This document shows, piece after piece, positions 11,001-21,108 of a stretch of 38,379 bases of DNA. Position 1 is the stretch's first letter. Each line of letters starts with the position of its first letter. Source of the DNA: Azolla pinnata (taxonomy: Eukaryota > Streptophyta > Polypodiopsida > Salviniales > Salviniaceae); contig JBBBWG010028954.1 of assembly GCA_037176905.1 (NCBI GenBank), positions 1-38,379 on the forward strand, written 5' to 3'. A program made the translations under genes and the position numbers. Under the pieces are notes generated by a model that was not told the origin of the DNA, ran no database searches, and saw nothing but the letters and a program-made list of their open reading frames with translations.

Positions 11001-12905
11001 ATTGCATATATGATATGGAATATGATCTGGGGGCCGAGTATCGATCGAATGGTTTCCATGCTTCTTCTGATCAGGCATAAGATTCGGGATTACACGTAGT
11101 AAGTATATAATATGATCTGGGGGGCCAGAGATGGTGTGATCGAATCGTTCATGCTTCGTTCGATCACGCATGTTCTCCTTCTGCTCGAATTATATATGGA
11201 GAGCGGGGAGAACGACCGCGGATTCGGCAAACTTGTAACTTACCAAAAGCCTTGATTCGACCGATTACCAGAAACGAGGGAGGGGGAGTTGCTAAAACAG
11301 AGAGCTCCGAAAGAACGAAAGAGAGAGTGCAAACAGTCCCTTCTTTCGCGATACGATTCCAGGGAGCTCGAGAGATCGATCGGATCCTCGGCAGTTATGC
11401 CAGTACATAAGTTCGGACTGTGATCAGATCGTGGATGCGGTTCCTCGATTGTCGTCTCGTGGGCCTCGATCGATCGATACCAACCGTGTTGTATCGATCA
11501 ATGGCATGACAGATGTAATAGGGAATAAATCGCATCATATCGCATCACATCCATCCATCCATATTTTCCCCACCGTCGATTCCCCACCCACAATTGAGCT
11601 ACCAAATACATACATATATATATATATCTAGACAATTTTTTTGTTCCATTATCCAGCTACGATTTAATTGGAACAATCGAGCTACCAAACACGTATGCAG
11701 ATCATTTTTTCTTTCCATTATCCAGCACACGTATGCAGATCATTTTTTCTTTCCATTATCCAGCTGTGATTAATTGGGACAATTGAGCTACCAACTACAT
11801 ATATCCCAACAATTCTTTCTTTCCATTATCCAGCTATGATAAATTGGGACAATTGAGCTACTAAAATACATATCCAGACAATCTTTTATACAAGTTGAAT
11901 TAACACTTTTGATATATGGAAGCCCAGCTGGATTTGCCACCTCGATCGATCGATCGTAAAAGCCATTCTTTTGTGTACACACCAGCTGCTAGTGTTCTTA
12001 TTACAATAGACACCATGAGCTGAATGAATCTGATGGCCATAATAAAAATAGGGCCTTGACATGGCCCACTTGTACAACTAATGATGCTTTCTTCATCAGG
12101 TTGGAACACCTCACACAAAACAGCATTCTTTGTACATTTTCTGATGGTGATCATGCTTTGCATATTCAAGAAAGCACAGTTTCAACCAACTTCCCCGCTG
12201 TCATCATCATCGATCACACAAATCCGATGAGAATTTGCCAAAAGCAAAAGGGGCAGGGGCCCCAAATTTATGATCAAAACAACAAAACATGCATTTCACA
12301 TTATCAATATGAGATCCATCGTGATTCCTTCCCTCTTCGAAAAAGCCCTTGTTTATTCGATCGAGCTAGGGGCGATTGATTAATTAATTGCCACTCAATA
12401 ACAATTCTTGATAACACAAACATTCTTCATCCACAGGTTAAAGAGATTGATTCTTCTCCGATTCCACACATCGATCGAATCCGTTCACCGATCCGAACCC
12501 ATCATCAGTGGAGGCTCTTTTTTCTTTTCCCCATGTTTCTTCAACAAATGATAACAAAAGAACATATTGTTGTCTGGTCTAGCCTTGTTGTAGCTGGCCA
12601 AGTAACAAGTTAAAGAAATCACAGCAACAATCAATCCGATCTGCTTCAGGTTTCTAAAGGTAGGATAGAGGTATGTACCCCCTATAAGATCATGTGCACA
12701 TGATAATATAATGGCACATAGATCTCAGAGGTAATCAATTCTTGAATATTGTCAAGATTTCGACTGGTTGGTTGTTGTTTCAGCTTCTTGGAATGTACTT
12801 TCCAAAATCTGCATAAGCAAGCAAGCAACAAAGTAAATGAGCCATACTTTACTGAACAGATTTTGCATCGGATGATCATAGGTGAATCTATCATTCATAT
12901 CATGT
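11000..12905. other. Intergenic stretch between PLAC8 promoter and small minus-strand gene
   Basis: No gene recognised on either strand. About 11020-11170 holds two diverged copies, roughly 90 bp apart, of ATATGATCTGGGGGG followed by GATCGAAT..TT..CATGCTTC. GATCGATC-type words recur (11470, 11944, 12360). A tandem repeat is listed separately. The stretch 12400-12900 would include the 3'UTR of the gene at 12906-14226. Confidence 0.45.
11590..11890. repeat. Tandem repeat, 45-80 bp units
   Basis: Units built from TTCCATTATCCAGCT, ATTGGGACAATTGAGCTACCAA and TACATAT..CAGA words occur about four times (TTCCATTATCCAGC near 11644, 11715, 11750, 11821). One unit is internally shortened: CACACGTATGCAGATCATTTT is repeated directly. 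Confidence 0.8.
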
Positions 12906-14226
12906 TTATTTGTCTACTTTGGGAGGAACGCAAGCTGGAGATGGCCTCATGGCTCTTCGGGAGCGAGCTAGCAGTCCTCTGGATATGGGAGACATGAGCA
13001 AATCCGTCGGACTCATGTACCTGTTCCATCACGAAATGGTGATAAAAGCAAATACATGGATTGTCGTGAGCAACAGAATCCCCTTCTTTATCCATAGCAT
13101 TTACTCTCAAATCACTGTTTGAAAATCATGAACGTGCAAGCCTATTTCAACATAAGAAATTGTAACTAGTGTATGCAGACCACTTTTCGTTGATAAAGTA
13201 TGTGAAAGCACTGAAATGGTTGGTGAACTTCAAATGAAATCCTAGGTTGGATTAGGTATCCACTTAGATTAGATCTCATAGATTCAATTCTAAATTTATC
13301 CAATGGTTGAATTCTGAACTAGAAGAAGGCTATCTAGTAAAAAAAAACCTTAGATCAGTTTTGATAGGACATCCAAATCTAGCCAATACTTGCATAATAC
13401 AGCTGTGTTCTTAATGTGCAGGTACATTTGTAATTCTAAAGGCAAGTTTACACTGTGCCATCTCCATATTGTAATTTCATAGGAAACACTACATTGAGCG
13501 CCTTATTTCATTTCTTCATTTGTAAGATTAGAGATTGGCTCCATAAAATAGATCACACAAGCCAGTCCACTTCTTCATTAGCACAATCAAATGCAAAAAT
13601 TCCATAGCAGCATATGGCAAGGCCACACATGCTAGTCCGCATCTTCACGAGTCTGATCACAAAATCAAGTTCATTCATGTAATCCAGTGGCCACACCGCA
13701 TTTTCCAGCCTCATATGTCCCACAGGGAATTCCAAACATACTTAGAAGAAGCAGACACAAGAGCGCATAGAAAAAAAAAGGATGAATACCTTTCTGCAGC
13801 GGGGAAACCTGAAAGCTTTTTGGGAGGGACGATGAGAACAGGATTCTCGGTATCAGCGGAGATAGCATTGCATCTCTCTTGCTTCCGGCGAAGCTTCAGA
13901 AGCACGGGAGACACGAGGCGATTCGGATTGGCACCGCTATTCTTCATGACATTGTTCCTTTCGGTGAGCACAGGTACCGCCAGATCGGGGGAGGGGGTCT
14001 CCACGCTCGCAGGTTTCGATTCACAAGCAATCGTGGCGGGGGTAGCAGCAGCAGCGGGGGGGGGAGGAGAGAGGGAGGAGGCCGAATCAACAGCCGTTGC
14101 TTGCGCATCTTTCTCTTGCATCTTGGCGGCTGTGTCGGGCTCCAGCTTTGGCAGGAGCTCGGGTCCTCCGCACTCGTTGTTGGCAAGGGAGGCAACGGAC
14201 GGGCTGAGGTCGGCGATGTTCTCCAT
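12906..14226 (-). CDS. Small unrecognised protein with two SP-rich motifs
   Basis: Two exons in transcription order, 14226-13790 and 13020-12906, joined in frame across a GT-AG intron (13021-13789), give 183 aa. The start is the ATG at 14226; the open frame continues upstream only to a TTG. The N-terminal half is Ala/Pro/Ser-rich and probably disordered. Two conserved-looking blocks follow: NRLVSPVLLKLRRKQERCNAIS in exon 1 and YMSPTDLLMSPIS with GLLARSRRA in exon 2. The SP dipeptides beside basic residues suggest proline-directed phosphorylation and a nuclear protein, which is inference. I do not recognise the family. The splice joins two plausible motif-bearing halves, which supports the model, but no homology was tested. 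Upstream lie a GAG run and two telo-boxes. Confidence 0.6.
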
Positions 14227-14286
14227 GAGAGCGTCTCTCGAAAGCAAGATCAGACGAAGGAATGGACAGTTCGGAAATCGACGGGA

Positions 14287-14331
14287 AGAGGAGGAGGAGG
14301 AGGAGGAGGAGGAGGAGGAGGAAGAAGAAGG
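14287..14331 (+). repeat. GAG trinucleotide run in the leader of the small gene
   Basis: An uninterrupted GAGGAG stretch about 60-105 bases upstream of the minus-strand ATG at 14226; on the transcribed strand it reads CTC/TCC, typical of plant 5'UTRs. Confidence 0.8.
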
Positions 14332-14353
14332 TACGAAGCGAGGGAGAAGGAAA

Positions 14354-14397
14354 TTAGGGTTTGGGGAGGAGCAGGAAGAGGAAGGAAATTAGGGTTT
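14354..14397 (-). promoter_or_regulatory. Two telo-box motifs (AAACCCTAA)
   Basis: TTAGGGTTT on the plus strand at 14354-14362 and 14389-14397 reads AAACCCTAA in the direction of the downstream minus-strand gene, 128-171 bases upstream of its ATG. Telo-boxes bind TRB/Myb-type factors and are common in promoters of growth and ribosome-related plant genes. Here they could also simply be the fringe of the telomere-like array that starts about 125 bases further on. Confidence 0.55.
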
Positions 14398-14520
14398 GGG
14401 AGCTCCCATGGATTCTCTGTGTTGGCGTTTATGTCTGCGGAATTTGGGAGACGTTGGAGAAGGAAGGAAGGAAACGGCTCTCTTCAAAAATTGACCATCG
14501 CTTTCACACTATTTGGCCGG

Positions 14521-15235
14521 AAAAAACCCTAAAAAAACCCTAACCCTAAAAGAAACCCTAACCCTAAAAGAAACCCTAACCCTAAAACAACCCTAACCCT
14601 AAAAACCCTAGCCTTAAAAGAATTCCTAGCCCTAAAAAAACCCTAACCCTAGAAAATCCGAACCCTAAAAACCCTGTAGACTTCATGAACCCTAAACCCT
14701 AAACCTTAACCCTAAAAACCCCGCAAACTTCATAAAACCCTAAACCCTAACCCTAAAACCCTGTAAAACTTCATAAAACCCTAAACCCTAACCCTAAAAC
14801 CATGTAAACTTCACAAAACCCTAAACCCTGCACAACAGAAAAAAACCCTAAGAAAACCCTAACCCTAAAACCATGTAAACTTCATAAAACCCTAAACCCT
14901 GCACAACAGAAAAAAACCCTAACCCTAAAAACCTGTAAAACTTCATAAAACCCTAAACCCTAACCCTAAAACCCTGTAAACTTCATAAAACCCTAAACCC
15001 TGCACAACAGAAAAAAACCCTAAGAAAACCCTAACCCGAAAAACCTGTAAAACTTCATAAAACCCTAAACCCTAACCCTAAAACCCTGCAAACTTCATAA
15101 AACCCTAAACCCTAAACCCTATAAAACTTCACAAAACCCTAAAACCTTTTAAACTTCATAAACCCTAAACCCTAACCCTAAAACCATGTAAAACTTCATA
15201 AAACCCTAAACCCTAAAACCCTGTAAAACTTCAGC
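14521..15235 (+). repeat. Degenerate telomere-like CCCTAA(A) array
   Basis: Dense CCCTAA and CCCTAAA words on the plus strand. The left 170 bases are irregular (AACCCTAACCCTAAAAGA). The rest is a higher-order repeat in which CCCTAAACCCTAACCCTAAAACC alternates with a TGTAAAACTTCATAAAA spacer; some units carry a TGCACAACAGAAAAAA variant. The repeat period is roughly 40-65 bases. This is interstitial rather than terminal telomere sequence, because genes continue on both sides. Its relation to a true chromosome end cannot be judged here. Confidence 0.9.
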
Positions 15236-16100
15236 AACCTTGAGTCCTGGAAAACCCGGAACCCTAAATCCTAATTCTTGCGCCTCGAACCCGTAACCTA
15301 AAAATCTGTCCCCGTTTTCCGAAGGTTGGAAATACCAGAAGGGCCTGTAAGTAGAAGCCTGGGTCAGAAATCTGCCAAAAATGTGACACCAAAGTCTGCC
15401 GGAAAAAGCCGAGCCCTTGGTCGATCTGGTCGAGCAAAGGAATAATGGTTGGGGAAAAAAGCCAGGCTGAGTCAATCTGGTCAAGCAAAGAATGTGGGGA
15501 AAGCCCCTGTGGTCAAGCGTGGAATCTTAGGAGTTTTGCAAGGACGACCGAGCCTTGCCTAGCAAGTTCATATGGAATCGGATCGAATGCATCGAGTCTG
15601 CTGGAAAAAGCCAAGCCTGGGTCAGTCTTGTTAGGAAAGTAGGAATTTCTGTTAAAACAGATAACTTCGGGTTCCAGTATGGTCCAGCAAGTACAGTCGG
15701 CCAACTCCCTGCTCTGCTTGGTCAAAGCCAGTCGGTCAATATGCCCAAGCAAGGAAGAATGTGGTTGAAATTGCTGGAGATCGCCCGAAACCGTGCTCGA
15801 TCTCGAATTAAAGCTATTATTAAATCTATCATTCTGCTGGTTTGAAACATACTTCTGGAGATTTATCAAATCTCGAATGCTCGAATCATTCTCGATTGCA
15901 TTTTGCAGCTTGCAAAAGTATGGTTCGTTCTATGCCGACACATACATACATACACACATACACACACATACATACATACATACAAGCCAACTTGTTCATC
16001 TATCTATACACACCATATATACACACACACACACACACAATCACACAGTGTTTGTCACATGCACATATACGCACACATACATACATACATTATACATAAC
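15236..16100. other. Degenerate repeat between telomere-like and CA-rich arrays
   Basis: No gene seen. Between about 15390 and 15640 a diverged unit recurs, with (T/C)TGC(C/T)GGAAAAAGCC(G/A)AGCC(C/T) at about 15396 and 15599 and related GGGGAAAAAAGCCAGGCTGAGTCAATCTGGTCAAGCAAAG copies between them. The small frames over it are repeat-driven. A CATA/CACA microsatellite begins near 15940. Confidence 0.55.
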
Positions 16101-16383
16101 ATTATACATACAAAGTCTAAAGTCTGTTCATCTACACACACCAGATACACACACACACATACATACATTATACATACATAATACACACAGAGTCTAGAGT
16201 ATGTTCATCTACCCACACCAGATACACACACACACATACATGCATTATGCATACATTACACATAACATTATACATACAGAGCCTAGAGTCTGTGCATCTA
16301 CATGCACTAGATACACACACATACATACACTATGCATACATAATACATACAGAGTCTAGAATCTGTTCATCTACACACGCCAG

Positions 16384-16418
<35 letters not shown>

Positions 16419-16800
16419 ATACATACAATATACATACATTATACATACAAGAGTCTAGAGTTTGTTCATCTACACACACCAACTACACACATATACATAC
16501 ATTATACATACATAATACATACAGAGTCTAGAGTCTGCTCATCTAGCCACACCAGATACACACACACACACATACATTATACATACATCATACATAACCT
16601 TATACATAACATTATACATAACATTATACATACAGAGCCTAGAGTCTGTTCATCTACACACACGCCAGATACACACATACATACATTATACATACAAGAG
16701 TCTAGAGTCTATTCATCTACACACACCAGATACACACACATATACAATACATAGTGTTCACAAGCACACATTATCTAAGAGTGTGGTCACATGTACACAA
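15940..16800. repeat. CA/TACA-rich minisatellite with a TCTAGAGTCTGTTCATCTAC core
   Basis: Eight cores of the type GAGTCTAGAGTCTGTTCATC begin near 16113, 16190, 16279, 16352, 16451, 16524, 16635 and 16698. Each is followed by ACACACACCAGATAC and variable (CA)n/(CATA)n sequence, so spacing ranges from 63 to 111 bases. The array ends just upstream of the J-protein gene. Confidence 0.88.
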
Positions 16801-16804
16801 CACA

Positions 16805-16895
16805 CATACAAAACGCACACAAATTCTGTGCGTATAATAACTCACACACACACACACACACAAAACGCACACAAATTCTGTGCTTATAATAAAAC
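16805..16895 (+). repeat. Direct repeat upstream of the J-protein gene
   Basis: AAACGCACACAAATTCTGTGC followed by TATAATAA occurs at about 16809 and again at about 16863, separated by a CA run. A TTC-rich pyrimidine leader (about 16903-17010) then runs to the ATG at 17027. TATAATAA in the second copy could serve as a TATA element about 135 bases upstream of the ATG, which is inference. Confidence 0.6.
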
Positions 16896-17026
16896 ACACA
16901 AATTCTTCTTCTTCTTCTAAAACACACAAATTCTTCTTCCTTCTTCTTCTTCTTCTTCTTCTTCGTTCTTCTTCTTCTTCTTCGTTCTTCGTTCTTCTTC
17001 TTCGTGCTTCTTTCTTCCCTGTGGCT

Positions 17027-19399
17027 ATGGAAGCTCCGCAGCGATGCTTGTACGAGGTGCTCGGCGTCGACCGGACCTCCAGCAGCGACGACATCCGCTC
17101 CGCCTACCGCAAGCTCGCCCTCAAGTGGCACCCCGACAAGATCCAACAGTCCGGCGCTTCCCCTCAGGCTTGCGAAGAAGCCACCGTCCTCTTCCAGGAG
17201 ATCGGACGGGCTTACGAGGTCCTCTCCGATCCCTCCGAGCGCTCCTGGTACGATTCTCACCGCTCTCAAATCCTCAATCGCGCTTCTCCGTCGTCGTCTT
17301 CCTCGCCTTCGGATTACGAGTTCAACCCTTGGCCGTATTTCTCGCCCTCCGCTTTCTCCGGCTACGGCGATTCGGGTAAAGGATTTTATGCCGTGTACGG
17401 GAAACTGTTCGCGGATCTTCATACGCAAGAACAAGGGTTTGCGAGGTCCCATGGCCTTAAGATGCCTTTGGATCCTCCGGAGATGGGAGGCATCTCCACT
17501 CCTTATGCACATGTCCAGAAATTCTATAGCTTCTGGCTCAGTTTCGGAACTGTGAAGGATTTCTCATGGTGTGATGAGTACCGGCCTTCTGATGGTTTCA
17601 ATAGAAAAGTTCGCCGCCTCATGGAGGAGGAGAATAAGAAGCTCAGGTCCAAAGCTCGGAAAGAGTTTAATGAAGCTATTCGTCGCCTTGCTGCCTTTGT
17701 CAAGAAACGAGATAAAAGAGTGTTAGAGAGACAACTCGAGGTGCAGTTGCTAGAGAAGCAGAAAGAAGAGATGCTGAAGCTCAAGAGAAAGAAAGAAGAA
17801 GAGGAGAAAAAAATGAAGGCGAAGCTTTATGAAGAAGCTGAGTGGACAAAGGTTTCAAGAACAGAATTCGAGATGGATGATGATGGATCTGATATTGATG
17901 ATAGTATCGGCAGCTATGGCTGGGCATCGAAGAACACTGAAAGTAAGAAAGAAAGGCAGGACGAGGAGTTCTATTGCATTGTTTGTAGCAAGAAGTTCAA
18001 GTCTGATAAGCAATGGAAGAACCACGAGAGGTCAAAAAAACATCTGGAGAGGGTGGCCTCTTTGAAGGAATCGTTCAAAGAAGAAGATGAAGAGATGAGA
18101 GGCATTTTCTCAATGCAAGAATGGGAAAATAATGAAGCTACATCAGTATCAGGTATGAGAGGAACAAGACATAGGGGAGGTGGTAACGGTATGGAATATG
18201 TCAAATCTTGTTCAGGGGTAGAAGACGAAGATGCCAATCATGTAGATTCTATGACCCAGGACTATGGAGGTGATGACGAACGAAAGAGTCTTTTAAGTAG
18301 AAAAGAACTAGATGAAGCTCAAACTAGTGATAGCGTGAGTGGTTCTGATGAGGAGACCAACAAGAAGAACAGAAATGGCGAAAGAGAAAGAGAAGTAGAG
18401 CAAGTTGAAGAGGAAGAGGAAGAGGAGGAGGAAAAGGAAGAGGAAGAAGAAGAGGAAGAGGAAGGGGAAGAGGAAGAAGAAGAAAAAGAAGAAGGTGAGG
18501 AGATGCTTTTAGCCATGGTGAGATCTCGCTATAGTGTGGAACAATCTGAGGATGACCAAGATCACGAGAATGAAGATGGAGGGGAAATGCTGATGGCCAT
18601 GATGAAACCACGTTACAGCAAAAAACCACCAGAAGATGAGCTAGAGAATGTAGACGATGGTAATATCTGTGTGCTGTCTGGTAATTCTACCAAAACCAAG
18701 AAGAAAAAGTCCAAAACCAGTTTGCGAAATGAGAGAAAGCAAGCAGATCATTTGAACAGACATGCAGCTCTCATAAGAGAGTTATCATTAGAGAATGACA
18801 TTAACAAGGTTGTGCTTCAAAGTGCTACACTAGGAATCGAAGAGAATGAATCATCATTTGTTGATCAAGAGTCACAAAGCACCACTGCTATTGATGGAAA
18901 TGACAATGCTGATGTGGAGGCAAGTGTTGATAAATGCGAGCAAATCAAAGTATTCAAGGGAGTAACATCGTCTAAAGGAAGCAGGGTGGCTCCACAAACT
19001 GATGCACCTCGGGTATCAGCAAAAGCAAAGAAAAACAAGGTGACCTGTTCATTTGTCTCACATAATATGCACAAACATGCAGGCACACGATTGGCATTCT
19101 TGCATTTTCAGTAAGAAACTAAACCTTTCCTTTCTTGATCAGGGAAAGATGAAAAATGCCACAAACACCTGTGAGATCTGTGGAGAAGATTTTGAGTCAA
19201 GGTGGGTATTTCTTCATTGTCCTAGTTTCGGATCTTTCTGTACATTGGGCTGATCATGATGCATGTAGTCTTGTTGCATTTCCAAAATGTCTTGATGTTA
19301 ATAAAGTCCACTGGCAACTTATTCGTGGATTTTGTTTCCAGGAACCAATTATTTAAGCACATAAGCATTACCAAACATGCTATCCTAAAAGGCAAGTAA
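17027..19399 (+). CDS. JJJ1: DnaJ protein JJJ1/DNAJC21 homologue
   Basis: Three exons (17027-19039, 19143-19201, 19342-19399) encode 709 aa. The start is the ATG at 17027 after the TTC-rich leader; the longer frame upstream begins at a non-ATG codon. The J domain (residues 7 to about 76) has the HPD triad at 35-37. A conserved region follows with DTGKGFY-like DSGKGFYAVYGKLF and NRKVRRLMEEENKKLR, then a charged coiled coil. A U1-type zinc finger has C317, C320, H333 and H339. A long Glu run lies at about 457-492. A second U1-type finger at the C-terminus (C681, C684, H697, H703) is assembled only by splicing all three exons. This architecture is that of yeast Jjj1/human DNAJC21, a cytosolic Hsp70 co-chaperone in late 60S ribosomal subunit maturation and Arx1 recycling. 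Function is inferred from family. AATAAA lies at 19848-19853. Confidence 0.93.
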
Positions 19400-20070
19400 A
19401 CCGTCAAAAGAATTAGGAGAAGCATATCTGAAGTGGAAAATCCATAAGCATGAGAAGTCCACTGAGCCTGATGGAGAGTTCAACGCTGAAGCGGAAGTGT
19501 AACGGTGAGATCTGTAGCGTAAAAAATAGTTACTTAATACATACAAAGGGGCATACGCCCGATGGTATTATGTATCACAACAAAACCCGCTGCCAACATA
19601 CATATTTATTTATTAATAGAATGATCTTTGTTTATATGGAAAACGTAGCGTACATCATACGCATTCTCCATATTCTCACTGGTCAGATTTTTCTAGCTAT
19701 TCTGGTGTTCCACTGCGGGTTCCATGTAAGCAAGCAATGTAATATTGATTACAGCTGCGAGGAATCAGAATGTAAGTGAAATCCGGAGGCATTGCCTTGG
19801 TTTAAATGGAGTAATTTTCTGGTTGGAGGTATTTCCGTTGTCCTTGTAATAAAAATCAAGGAATTGGCTTGTAATCTTTCTTCATCTTGTCGAGCCAAGC
19901 CATTTTCTCCTTATTGCTGAGCCGAGCTGTTTTCCTTCATAGGATTTGGGGCTCATATTATCTTCGAATTGCGTACAAAGTTACATGTGGATATGACCAT
20001 AGTTCTCTTACAACTCGGTAAGAGAAATTATATACCTCTCGGTGTAAAGCCATCATTGATGTAATCGCCA
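19400..20070 (+). other. 3' region of the J-protein gene
   Basis: No further gene seen. The first part is probably 3'UTR, with a candidate AATAAA at 19848-19853. Small frames here have no recognisable content. Confidence 0.5.
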
Positions 20071-20717
20071 CCATGGTATACTATTGAGAATCACATTTTT
20101 GCAGAACATGGAAGATGAGGATCATCATCAGCTTGTTGTATTTCACGGCTTCCATGGTATGCTATTGAGAATCACATTTTTGCAGAACATGGAAGATGAG
20201 GATCATCATCAGCTTGTATTTCAAGGCTGCCATGGTATGCTATTGAGAATCACATTTTTGCAGAACATGGAAGATGAGGATCATCATCAGCTTGTATTTC
20301 AAGGCTNNNNNNNNNNNNNNNNNNNNNNNNNNNNNNNNNNNNNNNNNNNNNNNNNNNNNNNNNNNNNNNNNNNNNNNNNNNNNNNNNNNNNNNNNNNNNN
20401 NNNNNNCCATGGTATGCTATTGAGAATCACATTTTTGCAGAACATGGAAGATGAGGATCATCATCAGCTTGTATTTCAAGGCTGCCATGGTATGCTATTG
20501 AGAATCACATTTTTGCAGAACATGGAAGATGAGGATCATCATCAACTGTATTTCAAGGCTTCCATGGTATCCTATTGAGAATCACATTTTTGCAGAACAT
20601 GGAAGATGAGGATCATCATCAGCTTGTATTTCAAGGCTGCCATGGTATGCTATTGAGAATCACATTTTTGCAGAACATGGAAGATGAGGATCATCATCAG
20701 CTTGTATTTCAAGGCTT
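20071..20717 (+). repeat. 78-bp tandem repeat, interrupted by an assembly gap
   Basis: Unit starts at 20071, 20152, 20230, then after the gap 20407, 20485, 20562 and 20640. Lengths are 81, 78, about 77 (cut), 78, 77, 78 and 78 bases, and copies are nearly identical. Because 78 is divisible by three and the unit has no stop, the array is open in one frame as a 26-residue repeat containing ITFLQNMEDEDHHQL. Each unit contains CATTTTTGCAG, an excellent splice-acceptor match, before AACATGGAAGATGAGG. Expression is not evident. Confidence 0.95.
20307..20406. other. 100-N assembly gap inside the tandem array
   Basis: Exactly 100 N, a conventional placeholder for a gap of unknown size, so the repeat copy number is unresolved. 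Confidence 0.98.
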
Positions 20718-21108
20718 GATTGACGCCGCCATCTTTTAGCGATTCGAATCAGGCTTCGAGGTATCCGAAGCGCTAATGCAACCACTGGATTCGATCAGCA
20801 AGATGTCTCGAATCTTCGCGATTCGGGTGCTGAAAAATTCCATCAGTAAGTAAGTAAGAATGTCTCAAATCTTTTGCCTTAGCCTTTTTCCCCCCTAAGA
20901 AAATGAGTATAAGTGTTGAAAGAAGAAAATTTCCCCATTAGAAAGAATGAAGCGGCAGGCAGGATTCGAACTCGCGACCTCTTTTCCTTTCCTTTCCGTT
21001 CCTTCCCTTTTCCTTTCCTTTCCTTCTCCGTCTCTGTCTCTGCATCTCCTCCATCGCCATCGCCATCGCCATCGCCATCGCCATCGCTCGTAGTACAGCC
21101 AGCGCGCT
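20718..21108 (+). other. Upstream region of the PPR gene
   Basis: No gene. It contains a TTTCC/CTTTCC pyrimidine run (about 20982-21030), followed by a CCATCG hexamer run (about 21052-21087) just before the PPR ATG. A tRNA T-arm-like sequence lies at 20957-20980 on the minus strand. Confidence 0.6.
20957..20980 (-). other. tRNA T-arm/B-box-like fragment
   Basis: Read on the minus strand, GAGGTCGCGAGTTCGAATCC followed by TGCC resembles a tRNA T arm with the RNA polymerase III B box (GWTCRANNC). No acceptor, D or anticodon arm lies at the required distance; the 5' side is a simple purine run. It may be a remnant of a tRNA-derived SINE or a coincidence. Confidence 0.3.

Noticed and set aside
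10486..11013. 175-codon plus-strand frame through the poly-G run
   Set aside because: Depends on the uncertain length of a 21-base homopolymer and on GAGAG repeats; no homology recognised.
11900..12169. Minus-strand 89-codon frame with several hydrophobic residues
   Set aside because: No ATG-plus-family support, lies in presumed 3' flank of the small gene, and contains GATCGATC low-complexity words.
14521..15235. A true chromosome end
   Set aside because: Unique genes lie on both sides and the repeats are degenerate, so it is interstitial in this assembly.
20950..20983. Possible tRNA gene on the minus strand
   Set aside because: Only a T-arm-like segment is present; the required upstream arms are replaced by a purine run, so it is kept only as a low-confidence fragment.
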